Position numbers and translations under genes: made by a program. Below, piece by piece: positions 1 through 11,268 of a stretch of DNA of 64,000 nucleotides. The stretch is from Aphrocallistes beatrix (taxonomy: Eukaryota > Porifera > Hexactinellida > Sceptrulophora > Aphrocallistidae), in NCBI GenBank assembly GCA_963281255.1, contig OY725492.1:4145104-4209103 (forward strand), given 5' to 3'. Within the stretch, counting starts at the first letter, position 1, and each line of letters begins with the position of its first letter. Below the pieces are notes generated by a model. That model saw only the letters and a program-made list of their open reading frames with translations, made no database searches and was not told where the DNA came from.

Positions 1-3000
1 CTGATCTCTCTCTATCTCAACAATGGCGGGCTCCCCTGCAGCTGCCACTTTAACGGGACACAATCGGACACTCAGTGTAGCAGGTGTGGCGGGCAGTGCG
101 TGTGTCGAGACTTCTCTGTGGGGAGGAGTTGTGACCAGTGCTCTAGCATCGAGGACGTGTGCGCTACCTGTCCCAGGGCCTCCCCCACTATTGGGGACTG
201 TCTCAACTGCTTCTGTAACGGATTCAGTCAGGACTGCTCGGTGGCCAGCGGATGGGAACTCCAGGTGATAGCCAGCGACTTCAACTCGCAGGAATGGATA
301 GGAGAGTCTGAGAGAAATGTTCAGGTTTGTTTTTTCATTTTGATAATGGTTAAAGTTAGTAGTACTGTACGTATGTATGAGCAGAATGAATTAGTGTTTT
401 ATAAATAATAACGATTCTAATCCTGCGGTATCTGTACACACATGTATGCAGACATTCTAATTAACCATCTGATCCGATTCAAGATAGGAATATTTATTTA
501 GATCGCAATGTATCTGAAGTCTCTCCTCTACGAAATCCCTGCTGGGGAGTGGGGTCTATAATAAACGACTCTGTGTTTCATGTACACTAGCACGTCCATA
601 AACTGCTATTGCAACACATAGTATATAACAAACGAATTTCTGTAAGGAAGGAAGAGAACATTAAAACTCTCTGTTTTAATTGTTTGTAGTAATACATTTA
701 TTGTTCGTATAATTAGGTCGAGTACGGCTACAACCCAATCCTCTCTGTGAATGAGACGCATCTCTTCTACTACCTGAATTTATCTGACAGCGCGAGCTTT
801 CTCTTCCCACCTGAGTATCTGGGGAATAAGAGGAACGCCTACTCGAATAGAGTGTCCTTTGTTCTCAGACTCAACTTCAAGCCTGCGCACATTAGTCTCA
901 CGTTAGCGAGTTCGGAGGAGTCCAGTCTCCTTATTCGAGACCTTTCCTCCCTCACTAACGTGTCCGGACCCGGAGTCTACGAGTTCAGTTTAGCGCTGAC
1001 AGAGAGCGAATTCGTGCGTTTTGATTTCGACGATTTCAACTACCTGAGTGCCACCGAGACAGAAGTCAGGCGTACGCTGGCGGGAGTGAGTAGGATGGAG
1101 CTGGTGGTGACCGCAGAGACAGCCACTGCGGACCAGTTCGTAGAGCTGTTCAGTGTGGAACTGCTGGACTCAGTGCAGAATGGAGACGAGACCCAGCTAG
1201 CTAGCAATGTGGAGTCGTGTGTCTGTCCTGTCGGGCATACTGGACAGTTCTGTGAGAGGTAGGTTCTTACCGATCAAGTTTTACGTTCTAGAATGTTCCA
1301 TTGATTCATCCTGTGATATAGGTGCTCTCCCGGATACACGCGTTCTCCAGATAATGGAGGCCAGTTCGCCCGATGTGTCCCTTGTTCATGCAACAACCAC
1401 TCCACCACCTGCCACCCAGAGGAGTCCACCTGCCTCAACTGCCAGGACAACACAGTAGGGAAATACTGCCATCTGTGTAGAGAAGGGTTCTACGGGAATG
1501 CTAGCTCCCCCCAGGGCTGTCTCCCTTGCCTGTGTCCCAGCGGACCCAGCTCTCCCTTCCAAGTGTCCAACTCCTGCGTCGCTATCGACGCCTCTCGGCC
1601 TGAGACAGGACACACGTGCACGTGTCCTGACACCTACGCGGGGCAGTTCTGTGAGGGGTGCGTGGTGGGGTATAGAGGGGAGCCACAGGAGGGAGTAGCC
1701 TGTGAGAGGTGTGACGTGTGTTACGACCAGTATCAGAGTCTGGTTGAGGCCATTCCGGATGAACTGAATGCTCTTCAGCTGTTCGCAGTCTCTTGTCGGA
1801 ATTGGACTGATGGGTTTGACTATGTAGACAGGCTGCAGGTGAACATATCAATGCTACAGCAACTAATCGTTAAACAGAAACTATCGAACAGCTCAAATGT
1901 CTGCCAACTCAAAGACTCTCTGCTCGCCATCCAGACTAGTCTGAAAGGAGTGGCTGAGTCTGTCAGGTATATACGGATGTTGACACCTAACATAATGAAT
2001 ACAGTACAGCTAACAGAGCATTTAGTCATTATCGCAGACTCACAAAGCCGAATAAATCTTCCAATATTCAACGCCATAGAACCCGTTCTGAACTTAATTC
2101 GGGACACTATCTACCAATCACACGTGAGTCTTCTCTCTCTGTATCCTGACTTGGTTAATGCGAGTAACTCCTTCTACTTGGATGCGAACAGAGCTCAGGT
2201 TACACTTTATGACGCTGATATCGCCATTAGTCGGAGCATTCAGTTATACCTGACATTGAACACTACCGAGATCCCAACCCACTTAGATACGCTAGAGCGC
2301 TTTAGGAATGTAGTCTATAGAGTGTCAGTGGCGGGGAACACGTCACTATGTGGTGGTGCTGAGGAATGTAACCTAGGTACATATCAACGCATTGTAAATG
2401 TGGCAGATATTTTCCAGTCTTATTTAACGAACTTAACCGAGTTTAGAAACCAGGTGCTGGGCCCTTACAGCTACCTGTTGTCGAATAAATCCAGTTTCGA
2501 GAGTTTGCTGGGTCGATTTCAAGATATTTACGACATGTTAGTCCCGCTTAACCAGTCTGTGTGTGCGCTAGTCCCTGTTGTGGAGGAGTGGATTCAAAAC
2601 GTGGATGAATGTTTGCAGCAGAAAGTGAATGCTAGTGAGTTAGAAGTTATTTCCACTGAGATTTTACAGCTAACAATCACTCTAACTGTCACAGAGACAT
2701 TGGATATCATTGTCTTTATCAACCGAACTCTGGAGCAAGTGCTTATTAATAAACGATATCTAACCGAGAGAGTAGAACGTTTGGAACTGACCCAAATCTT
2801 CACCGCAAACCTAACTAATTATCAGGACAAACTGACTATGGCTTACTCAGAACTTATGAACTTGAATTCGAATATTACATCGAACAGACAAATGGTTTCT
2901 GGGAATTTGACCGATCTGGAAAAGCTCAGGGAAGACGTCAGGAACCTCAACGAGATTGTCGATGCACTCATTATTGACTTTAGCGTGATAGAGAATTCGC

Positions 3001-3458
3001 TGCCTTCCTTAGTCGAGAGAATTGAAAACGCGAGCACATCTCTGGACCAAACATTAGAACTACGAGCAAGTAACCAGGAGCGATTGTCCCAAGTTGAACA
3101 GAACAGCACAGACACTATTCAGGACATAAGTGCATTAGGCGCCAAGTCCGAGGATCTCGTGACGAAGGGAGAGAAGCTAGCTGATGATACACAGGAGCTG
3201 AGTCTTTCTGTCGTTCTCCGCTTCAAGAAACTCAATGAAAGCTATCCACGACTGCAAGTCCTGAGAGCAAGGATTGTAGAGCAGGAAGCCAAGGTAGTGG
3301 AGCTTCAAGAACTCGCTGATAACCTTGCAACGAGGCAGACTTCCTTGGAAGCACTGATGGACCAAACTGAATCGCATCTGGAAACGAACGTATTAAATGA
3401 CGAACTCCAAGAAATAGATGGAACTGGGAAATGTCTAAATTACGTAGGAGAGACTTAG
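1..3458 (+). CDS. LAMC: Laminin gamma chain, C-terminal part (5' end outside window)
   Basis: Extracellular basement-membrane subunit that joins alpha and beta chains through a long coiled coil. Three exons fit GT-AG rules in frame: 1-324 (open at the left edge), 717-1258 and 1322-3458. They give, in order, cysteine-rich laminin-EGF repeats, a laminin IV type A (LamB) domain with no internal EGF (about 717-1190), further EGF repeats (to about 1730), then some 570 residues of heptad-rich, N-glycosylation-rich helix. The protein ends shortly after the helix with a lone cysteine (GTGKCLN), where gamma chains carry the cysteine that bonds to beta. There are no LG domains, which excludes alpha chains; IV type A rather than LF, with no beta knob, argues against beta. 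Gamma subtype cannot be assigned. A DUF4602-like gene follows 205 bp downstream on the same strand. Confidence 0.9.
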
Positions 3459-3663
3459 TTTTGCATTCTAGCCTTCTACAATCACTTCCTCAAATAGTTG
3501 TGCCCGTGGATATATGCTCTAGACTGTACAATATTATTGGTAGCTAACTAGCTACGATTTTTTGTGTATTTCTTGTATGATATGTATGATATTGTATTAT
3601 AATCAGTACCCTGTAATATAAAACTGCTGAGGTACATTACACATGTTTTAAATATTAGTTAGC

Positions 3664-4149
3664 ATGTCAAGTGTAGCGAAACGGAATGTTAACCTATTTG
3701 ACATTAAAACGAAATACCACAAACAAAATGTGAAAACTGGAAAGGAGATTAAACCTAACCCACCGCTCGATGTTAAGAAGGATCTAGAAGGAATGATGAA
3801 CGAAATCCATCGAATGAACATGACGAGTCTGCTCGGCGAGAAGCGACGAAGTTACATCAGAGAGAGAGTCAAGAGTTTAGGTGGGAAGATTCCCAAAAGA
3901 AAGTGCATTCCTTATCCCGAGTATATGGTGCAGCAGAAATCAGCGAAACAAGAGGAAGCGAGGCAGAAGGAAGAAAACAGAATTCTAGGACTAGGCCTTC
4001 AGATGAAGAGCAAGAAGAGAGTGGTTAGAGGGAAGGGGAGGTGGAAGGAGGGGAAGGTCAAGTTCACTCCTAACGTAGGCCGACTCAAAGGAGGTGTGCT
4101 GAAAGTTAGTAGCCAAGACATAAATACTGTTACTAAAAATAGACATTAA
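3664..4149 (+). CDS. C1orf131-like (DUF4602) nucleolar protein
   Basis: Single exon, 161 aa, strongly basic. Two signatures fit the C1orf131/DUF4602 family: the block LGGKIPKRKCIPYPEY, equivalent to the family's LGAKPPKK..NYK, and the C-terminal GRLKGGVLKVSSQDI, equivalent to GRF.NG.L.LS..DI. Between them is a Lys/Arg/Glu-rich stretch typical of RNA-binding nucleolar factors. Family knowledge: C1orf131 is a component of the small-subunit processome. The ATG at 3664 is the first in frame, and the gene starts only 205 bp after the laminin stop on the same strand. Assignment is from motif recognition without alignment; a generic basic nucleolar protein is the alternative. Confidence 0.65.
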   Translation: MSSVAKRNVNLFDIKTKYHKQNVKTGKEIKPNPPLDVKKDLEGMMNEIHRMNMTSLLGEKRRSYIRERVKSLGGKIPKRKCIPYPEYMVQQKSAKQEEARQKEENRILGLGLQMKSKKRVVRGKGRWKEGKVKFTPNVGRLKGGVLKVSSQDINTVTKNRH

Positions 4150-4258
4150 AAGTATCTCTGAATACATCTACGAATATGAGTCTATAATCGGATCAGGTAG
4201 TGTGTGCATATGTTACTGATACTCAGATATATTAATAATTAGAAGGTAGCTTCACTCC

Positions 4259-5931
4259 ATGGGAGAAGTGATTGAGTTGGATGAGTCAGTATGGCTGGGA
4301 CAACTTGAGCACCTGTGTAAGCGTGGACTGCCACAAGCTCACTTCCAGATGGGGCAGTACCTCTGTGAGGTGGGTAGCTACTCAGAGGCTTACAGTTCCT
4401 TCCTGAAGGGCCGTGAAGGAGGGAGTAAGGAGAGCGAGTACCAGGTCGGAGTTATGCTGTTTGAAGGGTTAGGAACTGGGCAGGATTCAAAAAAAGGGAT
4501 TGTGTTGATGAGAGAAATAGCAGACAGTAATGACAAAGCGACTGAGCACCTACGACCCAATGCACAGTTCCACTTAGGGAAGGCATATTACGAGGGATTC
4601 GGAGTATGGCCTGATCAGAAAAAGTGAGCTATTAATGTAATGTAGTACAGTAGTAGTAGTAGATGGTAAATTGACAGTTTACCATCCTAGTGATGTTGTA
4701 AGACAAACTATCCATGGTTACTTACTTAATTTCTTGCAGAGCTGCTGAGTATTGGGAACAAGCTGCTCAGGCAAGAAACACCGAAGCAATGAACATGTTA
4801 GGTTTCTTCTACACGCGACCTGATACCTTAGATATAAAGAAAGCATTCCATTGGCACAGACGGGCTGCTAGGAACGGATCAGTTGAGTCACTGTCAGTAC
4901 TGGGCGTGTTTTTAACAGAGGGACAGGGCTCTGCTCGGGACCTCAGCCAGGCCTTCAGGTGTCTCGAGAGCGCTGCTGAACAGGGCAGTGTGTATGCTAA
5001 GGGACAGCTGGTCTATGCCTACTATCGCAATCAGTTTTATAAGAAGACTAAAGAGAATGCTCTAGCTCTTTTGAAGTGAGTCCACTCAGGTAGACTGTAG
5101 CATCAAATTTCCAGTTTTATTTCCTTACAATACAAGCGCGCTTCTTTCCCACCATGATCAACATTACGATTATAATGCAAATTTTCCACCATAATAAATC
5201 AAAATTACGATCAGTTATAACTCGAGTTATAGCTTTGATTCCAAAACAACTTTTAACACTCAAATAATAGACTAAAAAATAGCTGTATTTGATTATTTAA
5301 GTTAAATCAAATCTTATGATTTCATTAAAAAAGCCTGATGATTGATTGGTTCTCACTTGAACCAACGAATTTCAATCACAAATAGTCCTTTCGATTGTAT
5401 GTATTAAATGTAAGTCACTGCTATTTAGCTCCCAATGTATTTGCATTATAAAATTATCGAATTCGATTGGTCAGCACAATTTGTTACCTATCTCGTGAGG
5501 TGTGAAGATTTCGCTTAGATCTTCGAACTCCCTTGTAGACTGATTATTATTTACCTGTGTGCCAAATTTCACATTTCTAGCACCTCCCAGTTCCTCAATC
5601 AACTTGCACAAACAAAAAATCATTGAGTTTTAATATATAAGATTGTAGCTAATAATCCTTCGCATATGTCTTATTTCATTATCATTATAGGTATGAGAGT
5701 AAAGAAGAAGTGATGGAAGAAGCGTGCAAGCTTAAGTTCAGGCCTCATCTAGCCAGCTCCGGCCTGGCTCTTGGTCTGTTCGTTCTAGCGAGATGTCTGC
5801 ACCGCAGTATTGCTAAGGCAGAAGGAGATTTTGTAGGGTTGACTCCAGAAAAACTTTACTCGAAAGCGCATAGATTTGACAAAGAAATTGTTGCTGAATT
5901 ACAGAAGTTAGTAACGCATGGGAAACTATAG
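4259..5931 (+). CDS. LRP2BP: LRP2-binding protein (SEL1/TPR-repeat)
   Basis: Three exons join in frame: 4259-4623, 4740-5075 and 5691-5931, giving about 313 aa (human protein about 347). The product is a series of SEL1-like repeats: YQVGVMLFEGLGTGQDS, QFHLGKAYYEGFGVWPD, SLSVLGVFLTEGQGSARD and others. The closing section (ARCLHRSI..AEGDF..TPEKLYSKA...VAELQKL) matches the end of vertebrate LRP2BP rather than generic SEL1 proteins. The vertebrate protein binds the megalin tail and has been linked to ciliary and microtubule functions; here it is presumably a cytoplasmic scaffold. The second intron (5076-5690) carries a Helitron-like repeat copy. The N-terminus is shorter than in vertebrates, so an upstream exon could be missing. 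Confidence 0.85.
5128..5642 (-). mobile_element. Helitron-like dispersed repeat, copy 1 (LRP2BP intron)
   Basis: Read on the minus strand it begins TCTTATATATTAAAAC, directly after an A, and ends near a small GC hairpin (AAGCGCGCTTGTA). The same 5' terminus and a diverged body occur at 17984 (-) and 54351 (+). A 5' TC next to an A and a 3' hairpin fit a non-autonomous rolling-circle element. No clear CTRR terminus is visible, so the class is tentative. It lies entirely within the second LRP2BP intron. Confidence 0.55.
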
Positions 5932-6115
5932 ATATCGTTGTGTGCTTTATTTAACTGGACTGGATATATCACTTATTTATTAAAAATTAACCTTGAAGAT
6001 GTTAGGATTCGTTATGTTAGGCCAAAGTATGAATAACCGCAGGAAATAGTTAGTTTTAAAGGGCCGATATAGGAAGCATAAGTAATGAAGTGTTAGTTCA
6101 GTGCAATGCTCTCTC

Positions 6116-6394
6116 ATGGGCAACAACTCAACAGCGCCGAGTAGATCTCAACACAAGAGAACAAGCAGCAGACAGACCACTACACCTCTCCCACAGCCTG
6201 CCCCTCGTTCCGTCGCAAGCAGGAAAGGAAGCCGAGTATTCTTCCCGTCTGAAGATAGGCCCAGTCACAGGCAGCAGTTCAGCCAATCAAGAGAAAGAGC
6301 ACATTCTATTCAGAAACAGAAACCGCCAGATCTCGGCCATCCCGGAGAGTTAGCAAGATACAGGACCACTCGACCCTCCGCGCCCCCACTAGAA
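6116..6394 (+). CDS. Orphan 5' coding exon with N-myristoylation-type start
   Basis: An open exon of 93 codons starts at ATG 6116 and ends at a strong donor (GAA|GTGAGT) in phase 0. The protein begins MGNNST, fitting the N-myristoyl consensus MGxxx[ST], and continues as a basic, Ser/Pro/Gln-rich, probably disordered segment ending SAPPLE. I do not recognise it. No matching acceptor exon is visible before the MFSD8-like gene. The next phase-0 exon on this strand without its own first exon is at 16956, part of the TNIP-like gene, and that exon also ends in SPLE before its donor. If joined, two same-strand genes and a mariner relic would sit in a 10.6 kb intron. That link is inference. Confidence 0.4.
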
Positions 6395-6508
6395 GTGAGT
6401 AACACATATAATACAATGTATAACGCTCTAGAGTCTAGACCACACACCACGCCCTGCAAACCTTTAATCTTATCTAAATGCTTCATAGAACCTCTCCGTA
6501 AGTGCGTA

Positions 6509-7440
6509 CGAGGGTCAGACCGAAAGTTTTTAGACTAGCATACTTCTCATTCAGCGATTGTTATGAAATTTCAATCAAACCATATTGCTTTGTTCAGTAA
6601 CGCATTGTTGAATTTCAAGTGGCTAACACAATAATTCTTCAAAATATAGCGTCATCCTTACCTTGACATTCAGCATTATTTTTATTTTTTGATGGTTGGA
6701 GCGGCGTGATTTCAGAGCCATGATTTATTACGATTTTTTGAGAGATTTGAGTTCTTCATAGTCACTCACTCAACTTAATTCTGTTTTTGGAGATCAAGGT
6801 CCATCCCTCGCAACAGTTTTCAACTGGTTTGCTGAGTTTCGGAGGGGAAGAACGCCATTGTCCGATGAAGACCGCCTTGGACGTCCCGCGACGGCGGTAA
6901 TACCCGATAACCTCGCCAAAGTGAAGAAAATCATTAAGTTAGGTCGGCGGATCACCTATGAAGGGATAATGGAGGAACTCCGGATTGGAAGGAATGCGAT
7001 TACAACCATCCTTCATGATTATCCATGGAGGTGTCAGGAAGGTATCAGCCCGTTGGATCCCTCATAGGCTTTCTGATGAGCAAATAGACAAGAGTGGAAT
7101 GGTGCAAGTTTATGCTTCACAAATTCAGATCTGGAGAGTCGAAAGCTCTAAGTAAGATCGTTCCGGGTGATCTTGTGCCCTGCTACTTTTTTGTGTTTCC
7201 AGAAGTCAAAAAACAGATCCGAGGAGTGACTTATAGTAGCCCAAAGGCTGCGACCTCGGCCTACAATTCGGCGATTTTAGACAGCCCCCAAGAACAATGG
7301 AAAGAGTGCTTTAAAAGTGGTTCTGGCGAATTAAACTTTGCATAGATTGTGATGGGGAGTACTTTGAAGAACTGTGAAAATTATAGCTAATTCTGATAAC
7401 CTTTAGTGCTTGAGTCTAAAAACTTTCGGTCTGACCTACG
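6509..7440 (+). mobile_element. Decayed mariner element with TIRs and TA target site
   Basis: Terminal inverted repeats of 27 bp (6509-6535 and 7414-7440) are identical except for positions 3-4, and TA dinucleotides flank both ends (6507-6508, 7441-7442). The interior, 932 bp overall against about 1.3 kb for a full mariner, carries transposase remnants in several frames: a helix-turn-helix region with GRPATAVIPDN and RRITYEGIMEELRIG, then RWIPHRLSDEQ, then WCKFMLHKF. Frameshifts separate these blocks and the second half of the catalytic domain is missing. Non-functional copy; near-identical TIRs imply fairly recent activity of the family. Confidence 0.9.
6858..7345 (+). pseudogene. Mariner transposase remnant
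   Basis: Fragments of a mariner transposase lie in at least two frames. The N-terminal DNA-binding part runs from 6858 to about 7030, then frameshifts through RWIPHRLSDEQ (about 7045-7080) into the piece containing WCKFMLHKF and a trace of the first catalytic block near 7160-7180. Later catalytic aspartates are not recognisable. It is enclosed by the inverted repeats at 6509 and 7440. Confidence 0.85.
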
Positions 7441-7442
7441 TA

Positions 7443-8212
7443 TTTCGTAGTTGAGGGAAATTTTCTATTTACAAGGTACACAGACATAACTCGGTGATAC
7501 GTGTCCCTAGTCTGTTCTATCCTGTCTGTGTCTCTGTGAGAGGTCAGATGATCAGCGTGCTATTTATAGCACTCCATCTGGGTGGGATCAGAGGACAACT
7601 CTGTTGTATACGTAGATATGTGCATATAACCTATATATTGCATTTAATTGTTGTCCTCATGCACTTAGATAACAATTCAGGATTGTGAGAGGATATTACA
7701 ACACTCTACGTGTATCACGTGCTAATTGATCGTTAAGCAGCCCACTGGTACATCCTGTTCTAAATTATGAATAAATTTACTCTAATTTTTTTCAAAGTCT
7801 ATTACGAACTATAATTTCCCTTGCATTATCTTCATGTCTTTCTAAGATAATTGGTTACACTGTTTAGAGAATCTAGAATCTAGTTTGTAGTAGTAGTGTG
7901 ATTAGAAACAGCATAGTACACAGGTATTTACACTAGACTCTGCTATGATATTGTACAATTCTTTGAATCTAGAATAAGAACATTTGGACAGATAGTTTAA
8001 TTGTGTAAAAATGAGTCGTAACAGTACGTAGAGTTAGAAAGCTATTTTGTATCTGTTATGAGTAAACTAATTAAATTTCAGCTTCAGAGGTCATTCACAT
8101 GTGACTCATACGAAAGAATGGAGTAATTATAATTGTACCTCGAGGAGATAATAGGCCAACTCCTCATACTATATGTATACATTAGCAGGAGGCCGAGTGG
8201 AGTTCTTAAATC
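7443..8212. other. Intergenic, nothing recognised
   Basis: AT-rich DNA between the mariner relic and the MFSD8-like gene. No conserved coding frame, repeat termini or RNA gene was recognised. It presumably contains the promoter of the transporter gene. Confidence 0.5.
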
Positions 8213-9631
8213 ATGCGTTGCAATTTGTCCAAGATTCGCCAAGCATTGACATTTCTCATTTTCTGCGGCTACAACTTCCTTAGCGGCGTTGAGTACGCAG
8301 TGGTTATCCCGACCCTCTGGAACTACCTCGCTCGATATGGAGCGTCTCACTCCTTCTACGGGCTCACTCTTTCTATCTTTAGCGTCGCTCGCTTGCTCTT
8401 CGGCCCAATATTCGGGTACTGGTACGATAAGACACATGCGCTCAAGTTTATAACATGTTTCTCACTGCTCTTCGAGATTGGAGGGAACTGCCTATATTCC
8501 ATGGGATTCTCGTCCTACTCCATACTGGCTGCCAGGTTTATAAACGGAATCGGCGCCTCGGCTGGGGCTATCCTCATCAGCGAACTCTCCTGGACGATCC
8601 CGAAGGAGAATCAGACCCGGATGTTTTCCCTCTTCTTCTCCTGCTTTCAACTCGGCCTGTTGATCGGGCCTGGCTTTAACTTCTTCTTGCAGTATCTGCA
8701 TTTCTATATTGGTCCCTTCTTAATAGACGCACTCTCAGTGCCAGGGGCAGTCATGGTATGTCTGTGGGCAGTGCTTTTACTTGCCTTTTTAATAGTCGTA
8801 AAATCTACTCCTCATCCATTTTCATCTATTCCAGAGCCAATCGACAGTCACAATCTAACCAGGGCGAAACACATCTCCGAAGCTTCGCCTCTCATCAATG
8901 AAGAGAAGCCTCTAACAATATCCAGAAGCTTCCAGAATGAACTGTTCTCCTCGAGGAGTAGGAGTGTGAGTGAATTGAGTAGGCATGGCATTCAGGTCTA
9001 TTTCTCTTGGAAAACTCTCGCGCGGACCTTATTCCGAGAGGAGGTCATTCTACTGCTAACTCTAACTTTTGTGACTATGTTCAATCAGACCTGCATCGAA
9101 ACGTTTATAGTGCCATGGACGGAGAAATACTTATATTGGGACGAGGGCTACCTCAGTATATTCTACATCACGTGTGCCTGTGAAGCTCTGATTTCCTACC
9201 TGTTCGTCAGCATTCTAAGTCAATACATCGGAGATAGGTGGCTGCTGGTGATAGGAGTGGTGGGAAATACGCTGGCCTACATTCTACTGCTGGTATTGCT
9301 GCCTGCTATCCAGCCTGCAAGGATGGGCACTCACGAGGGAAACTTGAACCTTCTCAAAGTGTTTGGAGTCTCCACGAGTGTAATAATTTTTCTTCCCTTT
9401 CACTTCGTCGGAGGTTCATCTCTATTTTCGAAACTTGTCCCACACGAGGTTCAGGGGGTGTCACAGGGGATTAGACGATCCTTTCTCTGCTTTGGGGCGA
9501 TAATGGGCCCTTTGTGGGCAGGAGCTAATGTGCAGCGTCCGCTCATGATGGGAATTGTTCTTGAAGCCATCTTCCTTGTAGTTTTATCGATGGCATTTCT
9601 TTCTTGGAAAAAAATGAAACCCAAGAATTAG
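8213..9631 (+). CDS. MFSD8/CLN7-like major facilitator transporter
   Basis: Single exon, 472 aa, with about 12 hydrophobic segments in two groups separated by a soluble Ser/Arg-rich loop (about residues 205-265). The first half has the MFS signature region (LLFGPIFGYWYDKTHALK) and the MFSD8-type LAARFINGIGASAGAILISE. The second half (FNQTCIETFIVPWTEKY, QYIGDRWLLVIG) follows the layout of MFSD8/CLN7, a lysosomal membrane protein. No signal peptide is expected. Substrate and location are inferred only from the family; another SPX/MFS-type transporter is possible. The start is the first in-frame ATG, just before the first membrane segment. Confidence 0.75.
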   Translation: MRCNLSKIRQALTFLIFCGYNFLSGVEYAVVIPTLWNYLARYGASHSFYGLTLSIFSVARLLFGPIFGYWYDKTHALKFITCFSLLFEIGGNCLYSMGFSSYSILAARFINGIGASAGAILISELSWTIPKENQTRMFSLFFSCFQLGLLIGPGFNFFLQYLHFYIGPFLIDALSVPGAVMVCLWAVLLLAFLIVVKSTPHPFSSIPEPIDSHNLTRAKHISEASPLINEEKPLTISRSFQNELFSSRSRSVSELSRHGIQVYFSWKTLARTLFREEVILLLTLTFVTMFNQTCIETFIVPWTEKYLYWDEGYLSIFYITCACEALISYLFVSILSQYIGDRWLLVIGVVGNTLAYILLLVLLPAIQPARMGTHEGNLNLLKVFGVSTSVIIFLPFHFVGGSSLFSKLVPHEVQGVSQGIRRSFLCFGAIMGPLWAGANVQRPLMMGIVLEAIFLVVLSMAFLSWKKMKPKN

Positions 9632-11268
9632 TACTGTATCTGTTTTTAGTACACAGTTTAAGTACTAAATTAATTAAACAAATGAAGTGATGCACGAATT
9701 AGGAATTTATTTGGGTTGTCTCGTGCTTAGAGAATGTTTATATAGTATCTTGTCTATTTTATAATTAAATTTAAATACATACATACAATTGCGATACATC
9801 GTACGTACATACGTAGAATTTATGCTATGATTAGGAGCAACAAGGAAGAAGAACTTAATCAGAGAGAATGATTGAGACCATTATAGTAATAGTCTCGTCA
9901 TATCATTACGTACCTTTAGAAATCAGAACGCCTAATTAGTAGTGGAATTTGCTTATTAGCAATATTGCTCTATTAGCAACCAATCTTCAGGTCCCAGGTG
10001 AAGATTTTGTATTAATTCTGTTCCCTTATTAGCAATTAGCAACCATTTTATGAGCAAAACTCGAATTGCTAATAAGCGAATTACACTGTATATCAATAGC
10101 GAATGAATTCATCCTTAATATAATGATATATCACATAGACAATGAATATTTCGTCTCAAGTACTTGTACGTAGTTCCAGATGTTCTCTGCTTCCATTTGG
10201 AATTACATTAAACTAAACAAATATTCTCTTAATGGAAGCTACTCTTCACACCTCTATTGTCCAGCTAAGTACCATCGGGCGACATCACATACTTTCGCTT
10301 GTCTACAAAATAACACACCCTTTTGAAAACTACCCCTACATATTTTAAAATTAGTTTTATTTTATACCAAGACATATTGCAGAGTGAATGTAGACAACAG
10401 AAACAATTTATTTGTCATAGAGCTTTATATTCGAAACCTAATCTAGACATCTGTTTTATTATTTAATTATTTTAAAATTGTTTTAAAATTGTTTACTAAT
10501 CTAATCCTAAAAGTGCTGTGTAATTTAGGTGATAGGGAACCTCTGAACCATTTGTACCAGATCACCAGGGAGATATTTGCGAAGTTATTTCGACCCTAAT
10601 AAATTAGGATTCATTATACATAAATATATCTTAAAAGGCGCTTTGAGAGATTTATCATAATTCTAGTGAAAGGAGATTTCAATTTTCTTCTGAATCATTT
10701 GTACTGGATACACCTCTGATAATTCAGGAGACACTTGTAATCAGACATCGTTTCTGACTCCACTTTTTTATCTACGTGCCAATATGTATTTTTGAAATTA
10801 CAGATTCTCTTCTAAGATCCATGCAATTGATGCATCTTTTTAGTACCTTTAAAAGCTGTAAAAAATCAGATCGACATTCGAGATCGAATACATAAGTATG
10901 TATCCATAAAGCACGTATTAGTATACGAGGAATTTCGGTCTAAATGCTTAACGTCTGTATTCTAATTAAACTGTAATCACATTCCTTATATCGATTGACA
11001 ATGGGGACGAAGGCAGTTGTAAATTGTTAATTCCATGGCCTTACATCACCGTAGTGACAGGCTCTAGGCTTTAGTATTACACAGCACAAGAGCGGTCAGA
11101 ACATGGCCTGACTTGCCTGTCCCCTCTAATTTAATCTTAATAATAGAATTACAAGTAAAGCCATTATTTCAATGATTCATCAAATGCTAAACCACTAAAT
11201 TCTTATTAGAGTATAGGAATTGATACAACTGTTCGTTGAATTAGGCCTAGCTCTTCGAATTCCGTAGT
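9632..11268. other. Intergenic region with one MITE relic
   Basis: About 1.6 kb of AT-rich DNA between the transporter stop and the CHD start. Apart from the inverted-repeat element near 9940-10088 I see no genes or structured elements. The 3' part presumably holds the CHD promoter and 5' UTR. Confidence 0.5.
9940..10088. mobile_element. Pogo-like MITE relic
   Basis: Imperfect inverted termini: the left side contains TTGCTTATTAGCAA, and the right side reversed reads CAGTGTAATTCGCTTATTAG. The right end is followed by TA. The CAGT..CGCTTA-type end resembles pogo/Tigger-derived MITEs, as at 25242-25511. The left end has decayed. Confidence 0.5.

Noticed and set aside
8084-8437. 117-codon minus-strand frame overlapping the transporter start
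   Set aside because: Antisense to conserved MFSD8-like coding sequence, with no domain or composition support.
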